DNA of 64,000 bases from a virus. Of this stretch, positions 58,683 to 64,000 are shown in pieces. The translations under genes and the position numbers were made by a program. The stretch is from positions 1-64,000 of IMG/VR virus record IMGVR_UViG_3300035670_000059; one strand, 5' to 3'. The notes beneath the pieces were generated by a model. It was given only the letters and a program-made list of their open reading frames with translations, ran no database searches and was not told the origin of the DNA. Every line of letters begins with the position of its first letter. Position 1 is the stretch's first letter.

Positions 58683-59066
58683 ATGTCAGATATTAGATTT
58701 ATAGATTCGTTAAATGTAGGAGCATATACCATTGAACCTGTCAGTGGTAGTATTAATATATTAGAAAATGTTAACAATTATGTAATTACGGCTACAGGTT
58801 ATCCTGACATTATACAAGGTGAACCTAATTTACAGTTCGATGGCTTAAATTTAACTATAGGCGGTAATTCCAGTGGTACATCTCGTTTAGAGGTATACCA
58901 CACGGGAAGTGTTGATAATTTAATGTTAATACGAAATGCGAGCACAAATACCGGTATTAAAGTAGATGGTGATGGTAGATTTCAATTACTAGAATTTGCT
59001 TCTTTACCCTCACCTATTGAAGGGGGGATTGTGTACGCGAGCAATGAATTTTATATAGGAATATAA
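58683..59066 (+). CDS. Small fibre-like structural protein (127 aa)
   Basis: A beta-rich protein with QFDGLNLTIGGNSSGTSRLEVYHTG and NASTNTGIKVDGDGRFQLLEF, the short repeat style of tail-fibre shafts. It begins one base after the gp15 stop and precedes the longer fibre proteins. Its small size suggests a fibre connector or decoration. No precise family can be named. Confidence 0.65.
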   Translation: MSDIRFIDSLNVGAYTIEPVSGSINILENVNNYVITATGYPDIIQGEPNLQFDGLNLTIGGNSSGTSRLEVYHTGSVDNLMLIRNASTNTGIKVDGDGRFQLLEFASLPSPIEGGIVYASNEFYIGI

Positions 59067-59074
59067 AAATAATA

Positions 59075-59085
59075 ATATTTATAAC
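59075..59085 (+). promoter_or_regulatory. Late-promoter motif ATATTTATAAC
   Basis: Ends 22 nt before the fibre gene start at 59108. Confidence 0.65.
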
Positions 59086-59107
59086 AAATATACTTTTATA
59101 ATATAAC

Positions 59108-60133
59108 ATGGCAACCTGGAAGAAAATAATTGTTAGCGGCTCGAATGCTCATCTAGCTCAAATCACCTCCTCTGTTTTAACAGATGGTAATCTAATAATG
59201 GCGGGCACAGGTGGTGCTTTAAAAAATAGTAACATATCTTTATCTGGCGGAAATTTTAATATTGGGTCTAACTCCATTATTTCCACGGGTGCTAACTCAG
59301 TATTAACCGGTTCATTTAGTGGTTCCTTTGTTGGTACTACCAACTTACCAGATTTAACCCAAGGCGCGGGTATTGTTCCGTTTACTTATGATGGTGGAGG
59401 AACTGCTACTGTTGCTGTTTCTGGTGCTGCTGCTTTAAATAGTGATGCAGTAACAAAATGGAATGGTGCCGCATTCGTTAACTCTTCCTTAACAGATAAT
59501 GGCACAGTAGTATCAGGTGCTTCTTCTATTCAATTATCAGGTGCTAACTCTTCTTTAACAGGTTCATTTACCGGTTCTTTTACAGGTGATGGTTCAGGTT
59601 TAACAGGATTAGCTACTACTTTAGATGTATCTGGTTCAAATGGCTCTGGCATTTCAATTAATATCTTAACCCAAGATCTTACAATTGGTGGTACTGTAAA
59701 CGAAATTGAAACTTCTGCAGCTGGTACTACAATTACAATTGGTTTACCAAATGATGTAACAATTGGTCAAGATTTAGTAGTTAATAGAAACTTAACAGTA
59801 TTTGGTACTGCTTCTTTCCAACACACTGAAGATCTTGATGTAGCCGATAGATTTATCCGTTTAGCTTCTGGCTCAAACGCAGCTGGAGACGGTGGTATTG
59901 CAATACAACAAAGTAATGCATTAGATGCTGAAGTATTTGGATTTGATTCTGGTGCTACACGTTGGGGAGTAAGCAGCTCATTTGATGCTTCCCAAAATGC
60001 ATTTGTTCCTGATGCTTACATGGCTTTAACTTTAGAAGGAGCAGGTACAGATCCAACAGTAGTAGCAGCTAGATATCAAGTAAAAGGTAATATTTTTATA
60101 GGTTCAGATGAAGGTATTTGGATCTACTCTTAA
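59108..60133 (+). CDS. Tail-fibre-like protein A (341 aa)
   Basis: The start MATWKKIIVSGSNAHLAQI is paralogous to that of the 60493 protein. The shaft contains repeated units such as GSFSGSFVG, GSFTGSFTGDGSGLTGL and LTIGG-type turns common in marine and freshwater phage fibres, and a C-terminal domain (EDLDVADRFIRLASGSNAAGDGGIAIQ) that recalls phage structural knob domains. It overlaps the earliest in-frame start of the next gene, for which a later ATG is preferred. Confidence 0.7.
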   Translation: MATWKKIIVSGSNAHLAQITSSVLTDGNLIMAGTGGALKNSNISLSGGNFNIGSNSIISTGANSVLTGSFSGSFVGTTNLPDLTQGAGIVPFTYDGGGTATVAVSGAAALNSDAVTKWNGAAFVNSSLTDNGTVVSGASSIQLSGANSSLTGSFTGSFTGDGSGLTGLATTLDVSGSNGSGISINILTQDLTIGGTVNEIETSAAGTTITIGLPNDVTIGQDLVVNRNLTVFGTASFQHTEDLDVADRFIRLASGSNAAGDGGIAIQQSNALDAEVFGFDSGATRWGVSSSFDASQNAFVPDAYMALTLEGAGTDPTVVAARYQVKGNIFIGSDEGIWIYS

Positions 60134-60152
60134 TACATTAAAAAATTGGTTT

Positions 60153-60392
60153 ATGTCATTTACAGCAGCAAACATTATAGTAGGGGGTTCCAAAATTGAA
60201 GTGGAAACCCCCACTACTTCCTCCACCAACAATTCTACTACTCTTGAGCTAACAGACAAAGAACTTGAGCTGTTACTATTAACCATTAAAAATGGTTTGT
60301 TTAGAGGAGAATACGTTGAAACCGTATACAATCTAACTCTTAAGCTACAAAAACAGCTAGTAGATTTGAAATACAAAAACAACAAGCTATAA
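60153..60392 (+). CDS. Small protein with helical C-terminus (79 aa)
   Basis: ATG 60153 is preferred over 60108, which would overlap the upstream fibre gene. The first half is Thr/Ser-rich (EVETPTTSSTNNSTTLE) and the second is a helix (LTDKELELLLLTIKNGLFRGEY ... LKLQKQLVDLKYKNNKL). It may be a fibre chaperone or adaptor, as small genes between fibre genes often are, but no motif confirms this. Confidence 0.6.
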   Translation: MSFTAANIIVGGSKIEVETPTTSSTNNSTTLELTDKELELLLLTIKNGLFRGEYVETVYNLTLKLQKQLVDLKYKNNKL

Positions 60393-60410
60393 CTAGAAGC
60401 AGAGTATCCA

Positions 60411-60421
60411 ATATTTATAAC
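60411..60421 (+). promoter_or_regulatory. Late-promoter motif ATATTTATAAC with long leader
   Basis: Lies 71 nt before the GTG start at 60493, the longest spacing of the set; the leader contains hairpin ACAGC/GCTGT. Confidence 0.6.
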
Positions 60422-60492
60422 TATATTATAGGCCCGTAAGGGAAGTGGACAGCACACATTTGCTGTAGCCAACCGTAATAAACAGATATAAA

Positions 60493-62055
60493 GTGCCAAA
60501 TTGGAAAAAAGTTATAGTATCGGGCTCCGATGCTAGTTTAAACTCGCTAGAAGTAACCTCTGCTTTTACAGCATCTGGTTTAATATACCCCACAACAGAC
60601 GGATTAGTCAATCAATCTATAGTAACAGATGGAGCAGGGAATTTATCATTTGGTAATCCCTATTCTGATAATACAATTGTTTACGGAAAAAATATTTCCG
60701 GAACTACTATACTAAAAGGCACCCCTTTATATTTTACAGGTAGTGGAACAGCGGGCAACGTAGTAGGTGTATTTCCTGCAGATGCCGGTAATCCTGCTAG
60801 AATGCCTGCAGGAGGCATTGCGGGAGAGCAATTATTGGATGAGGCTGAAGGTGTTATTTTATTAGATGGCTTTATTAACGGGGTAAATACATCAGCTTTT
60901 AACTCTGGAGACCCAGTATATGTAGCAGTAGGAGGTGGGTATACAAACATTAAACCTACCGGCTCAACTATTTTAATCCAAGCATTAGGATATGTAGAAA
61001 AATCCGCAATAAACGGTTCGGGAGTAATACAAGGTTCTGGTAGGGCAAATGACGTGCCCAACATTCAACAAGGATATACTTGGGTAGGAAATGCAGATGG
61101 TGTAGCAACACCTACTGCCACTTCTTCTTTTAGTGTAGCAAATGCAGTATCTGCCTCGTTTGCTACTAACGCATCAAGCTCTTTAATCGCTATTACAGCC
61201 TCTTACGCTCTATTTGCCGCAAACGGTGGTGGTGGAGGTGGAGGTGGCTCTACAGTAGTACATACCCAGTTAACAGCCTCAACTACGTGGAGTTTTTCCC
61301 ACAATCTAAACACACAAACTCCACTACTACAAGTATACAATATAGGATACGAGCAAATTATACCAAACGAAATCGTTAGTATAAACGCGTTTACCTCCGA
61401 AATACGATTTGACTATACACAAGCAGGTTACGCTGTTGCCTCTACAGGTGGTAGTTTAGCAGTTACGGGTTCAACACCTCGTTTAGTACAAACAGTAGCA
61501 GCTACAACGTGGTCTTTTGCTCACAATCTAGGAACCAAATACCCAGGATTTGAAGTATTCGATTCGAACGATGATGTTGTAATACCAGCAGGCATTCACG
61601 TAGTGGACGAAAATAATGCAGAAATATATTTTGCACTTCCTTCTACAGGTGTAGCAATAGCAAACTTTAGTGGTATAGAGGGTGTATTCCCATCTTCATC
61701 TTTTGCGTTTACCGCTTCATACTCAGACCAATTTAACATAGGTCAAACCCAAACTCAATACGCTACTGTTACCTCTTCTATAAACGGATCAAACACTGTC
61801 TTTACACAAGCAACAGGTTCGTACACCTCTGCTTTCTTCAAATACACAGTAACAAGTGGGTCTAATGCTCGTTCCGGAGAAATAATGTCGGTATGGAATG
61901 GAACAACTACAGCTTTTACAGACAACTCCACAACAGATATAGGCACAACAACAGATGTAACATCTTCTGTTGCTATATCAGGTACAAACGTACAGTTAAA
62001 CATGCAAACCAATACCGAGGGTTGGAGAATAAAATCAATAGCAACATTTATGTAA
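60493..62055 (+). CDS. Tail-fibre-like protein B (520 aa)
   Basis: The GTG start gives PNWKKVIVSGSDASLNSLEV, matching the beginning of protein A. Residues about 55-200 resemble a phage capsid/fibre knob domain (KNISGTTILKGTPLYFTGSG ... AEGVILLDGFINGVNTSAFNSGDPVYV). A Gly9 run (GGGGGGGGG) precedes two copies of a beta module with TTWSFSHNLNTQTPLLQVY and TTWSFAHNLGTKYPGFEVF. The C-terminal domain is Thr/Ser-rich. This is a multi-domain receptor-binding or fibre component. Confidence 0.7.
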   Translation: MPNWKKVIVSGSDASLNSLEVTSAFTASGLIYPTTDGLVNQSIVTDGAGNLSFGNPYSDNTIVYGKNISGTTILKGTPLYFTGSGTAGNVVGVFPADAGNPARMPAGGIAGEQLLDEAEGVILLDGFINGVNTSAFNSGDPVYVAVGGGYTNIKPTGSTILIQALGYVEKSAINGSGVIQGSGRANDVPNIQQGYTWVGNADGVATPTATSSFSVANAVSASFATNASSSLIAITASYALFAANGGGGGGGGSTVVHTQLTASTTWSFSHNLNTQTPLLQVYNIGYEQIIPNEIVSINAFTSEIRFDYTQAGYAVASTGGSLAVTGSTPRLVQTVAATTWSFAHNLGTKYPGFEVFDSNDDVVIPAGIHVVDENNAEIYFALPSTGVAIANFSGIEGVFPSSSFAFTASYSDQFNIGQTQTQYATVTSSINGSNTVFTQATGSYTSAFFKYTVTSGSNARSGEIMSVWNGTTTAFTDNSTTDIGTTTDVTSSVAISGTNVQLNMQTNTEGWRIKSIATFM

Positions 62056-62064
62056 ATATAAAAT

Positions 62065-64000
62065 ATGTTAATAAATTCACCAAATATATCAGGTTCGTTA
62101 ACGGTAACAGGCAATACTGTTATAACGGGATCTTTAACTGTACTAGGCGGTATAAACGCAACCATTACAGGATCTGCTACAAGTGCCTCATACGTTGAGT
62201 ATAGCAATGTAGCTAATAAACCTGCGTTAGTATCAAGTTCGGCTCAAATTGTAGGATACAATATATTTGCTACTACTGGTTCAAACCAATTTAATGGGAG
62301 CCAAGCCATAACTGGTTCTTTGACTGTAACAGGACAAGTAGTTGCTCAAACCTTGAATGTACAACAGGTAACTTCTAGTATAGTATATTCTAGTGGAAGT
62401 AATATATTTGGAAATAGTTTAAGCAATACACAACAGTTTACTGGAAGTGTGTCTGTAACTGGGAGTTTAACAGTGAATGGAACGTCTGCTGTAACAGGAA
62501 CTGGAACAACTAACTACTTGCCAAAGTTTACAGGTGCAAGTACGATTGGAAATAGTACAATAACCGATAATGGAACGACTGTTAGTGTTTTAAATAGTGC
62601 TTATACTGACGTTTTAAGAGTTGGCTCTACATCAAACTCGATTTATTTCTATCCAGATGGAGGCTCAGTTAACATAATGACTGGTACAGGATTTTCAGGT
62701 ACTGGAATAACGTTTGCTAGTGGTTCTAATTACTTAGACTTTAATACTAACTCGCTAACAAGAATGCGCATCACCTCAGGTGGTAATATTGGTATAGGTA
62801 CAACTAGCCCAATAGGGCCTTTAGATATAGCTGTTCCCGCAACTGGTTCCGCAATTGCTGCAACAACTTCTCAACAAGCATATAATTTTTCAAGATTTAG
62901 AATAAAACATTATACAGATTCAAATCTTGGATTATCTATAGGATATGCAGGTGCTAACTTTACATACATCCAAGCTTGCTATAATGAAGGTAGTGTAGCA
63001 CCCCTATTAATAAATCCTTTTGGAGGTAATGTAAGCATAGGCACGGCTAGTCCTTCAGCAACTCTTCATGTAGTTAGAGCAAATGATGGAGGCTCAGGAA
63101 CACCTGGAGTGATTTTATCTACAGCTAATGGAGCAAATGATATTGTAAGATTCCAAGATGGAACTACTACTGTTGCTGTAGTAAAAAATAGTGGTAATAT
63201 TGGTGTAGGAGTTGCTAGTCCAACTGGGAGCTTACAAGTAAGCAATGGAACACTTGGTCTTAATTTACAAGCTCATGTTGTAAATATTACTGGTAATAAT
63301 TATTCAAGTGCAACTATTGGTATATATGATGCAGCCTCATTAGCTGCAAATACTGGTGGTGGAATTAATTTTGGTGCATTTTATACTTCTACACAATTCA
63401 CAGAATTTGCATATATAAGAACAAATAAAGATACTGCTACATCTGGGGAATATGGGGGTTCATTAATATTTGCAACAAGACCAAATGGTGGGAGTGTAAC
63501 TGAACGCATGCGCATCACCTCAGTCGGCAACGTGCTGATTGGGACAACAACAGATAATGGGGTAGGTAAATTACAAGTAAGTGGTAGAACATTTTTAGAT
63601 AATGGTACTGGCAACGCTTTATCTATTGATACAACTGTAGCAGATACTACTACAAGAGATGCTATTTATTTAGTTGAAAATGACGGTCAAGCAACAGGAC
63701 GTCAAGCTATTTCTTGGTATAATGAAAACCAAACCTACTATAAAGCAAGACTGTGGACTCAAGTAGGATCTAGTTATAACGCTACAGTATTTGGGATTGA
63801 TGCAGCTGATGATACTAGGAGTGTAGATACTAGATTGGCAATTAGAAACGGTTATGTTTTTATGCCATCTTTAACTACAGGGACAGGTATTGATGATTTA
63901 GGATGGTGGTCGAGTTCAGGTACTACTTGGGGTTTTAATGGAATGTTGATGCGCATATCTTCATCAGCACGATACAAAAAGAATATTAGAGATTTAGAAC
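62065..64000 (+). CDS. Tail-fibre protein C, entering an S74-type chaperone domain (partial, cut by window end)
   Basis: ATG 62065 opens a frame that runs without a stop to the window end (645 codons). It starts LINSPNISGSLTVTGNTVITG and contains repeated SLTVTG units and later MRITSGGNIGIGTTSP-type repeats (also GGNVSIGTASPSATLHV, SGNIGVGVASPTGSLQV, MRITSVGNVLIGTTTDN). The last residues, SSSARYKKNIRDLE, are the beginning of an endosialidase-type intramolecular chaperone (peptidase S74), which would trimerise the fibre and cleave itself off. Confidence 0.85.
   Translation, partial: MLINSPNISGSLTVTGNTVITGSLTVLGGINATITGSATSASYVEYSNVANKPALVSSSAQIVGYNIFATTGSNQFNGSQAITGSLTVTGQVVAQTLNVQQVTSSIVYSSGSNIFGNSLSNTQQFTGSVSVTGSLTVNGTSAVTGTGTTNYLPKFTGASTIGNSTITDNGTTVSVLNSAYTDVLRVGSTSNSIYFYPDGGSVNIMTGTGFSGTGITFASGSNYLDFNTNSLTRMRITSGGNIGIGTTSPIGPLDIAVPATGSAIAATTSQQAYNFSRFRIKHYTDSNLGLSIGYAGANFTYIQACYNEGSVAPLLINPFGGNVSIGTASPSATLHVVRANDGGSGTPGVILSTANGANDIVRFQDGTTTVAVVKNSGNIGVGVASPTGSLQVSNGTLGLNLQAHVVNITGNNYSSATIGIYDAASLAANTGGGINFGAFYTSTQFTEFAYIRTNKDTATSGEYGGSLIFATRPNGGSVTERMRITSVGNVLIGTTTDNGVGKLQVSGRTFLDNGTGNALSIDTTVADTTTRDAIYLVENDGQATGRQAISWYNENQTYYKARLWTQVGSSYNATVFGIDAADDTRSVDTRLAIRNGYVFMPSLTTGTGIDDLGWWSSSGTTWGFNGMLMRISSSARYKKNIRDLE

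Overview
This window is a contiguous piece of an AT-rich, T4-like (myovirus) phage genome. The T4-type structural core is recognisable: late sigma factor gp55, baseplate gp5-like hub, gp25 and gp6, terminase gp17, portal gp20, prohead protease gp21, scaffold gp22-like, major capsid gp23, and neck/tail-completion gp13, gp14 and gp15. The host is probably a member of the Bacteroidetes (Flavobacterium-like). Four promoters have the form TTG-N20-TATATTTA, close to the Bacteroidetes -33/-7 consensus (TTG / TAnnTTTG). Shine-Dalgarno sequences are mostly absent and starts lie in A-rich leaders. TAA, TAG and TGA are all used as stops, so the standard code applies.

Layout. Positions 1-1156 hold the end of one gene, a small ORF, two tRNA-Leu-like elements with group I intron-like pieces between and inside them, a GC-rich palindromic island and two facing terminators. 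Positions 1157-2029 are the only minus-strand operon (two small membrane proteins and a thioredoxin-like protein). Positions 2273-6774 are mixed early-type genes (DUF932-like, lipoprotein, GIY-YIG/T5orf172, HD hydrolase) ending in the gp55 sigma factor. Positions 6808-26005 are baseplate and tail genes, including two proteins with threonine-rich linkers and a glycosyltransferase-like gene beside one of them. Positions 26012-28185 are a GIY-YIG endonuclease, primase and PD-(D/E)XK nuclease. Positions 28268-43615 are an accessory region: P-loop kinases, nucleotidyltransferases, a four-domain enzyme fusion, acidic and zinc-motif proteins, a cupin, LRR cassette, flavoprotein, homing endonuclease and a spanin-like pair. 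Positions 43622-54110 are the head and packaging module. Positions 54163-58681 hold an HNH endonuclease, PhoH and the neck genes. Positions 58683-64000 are tail-fibre genes; the last one, cut by the window end, is entering an S74-type chaperone domain.

How it works together. Host-type promoters serve scattered early or accessory units. An 11-nt motif, ATATTTATAA(C/T/A), lies just upstream of 16 start codons, nearly always in front of late genes, and has no -33 box. It is the likely late promoter read by the gp55-like factor encoded here. Many accessory proteins share short helical termini (LLKE/LNE-type ends, or a (R)(M/W)Q(K/E)LAGI motif also found at the C-terminus of the scaffold). This suggests that a set of enzymes may be packaged inside the prohead and trimmed by gp21. 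The accessory region also carries cassette footprints: 45-nt and 31-nt direct repeats and a truncated gene start. All functional calls come from reading the sequence; no database search was possible.
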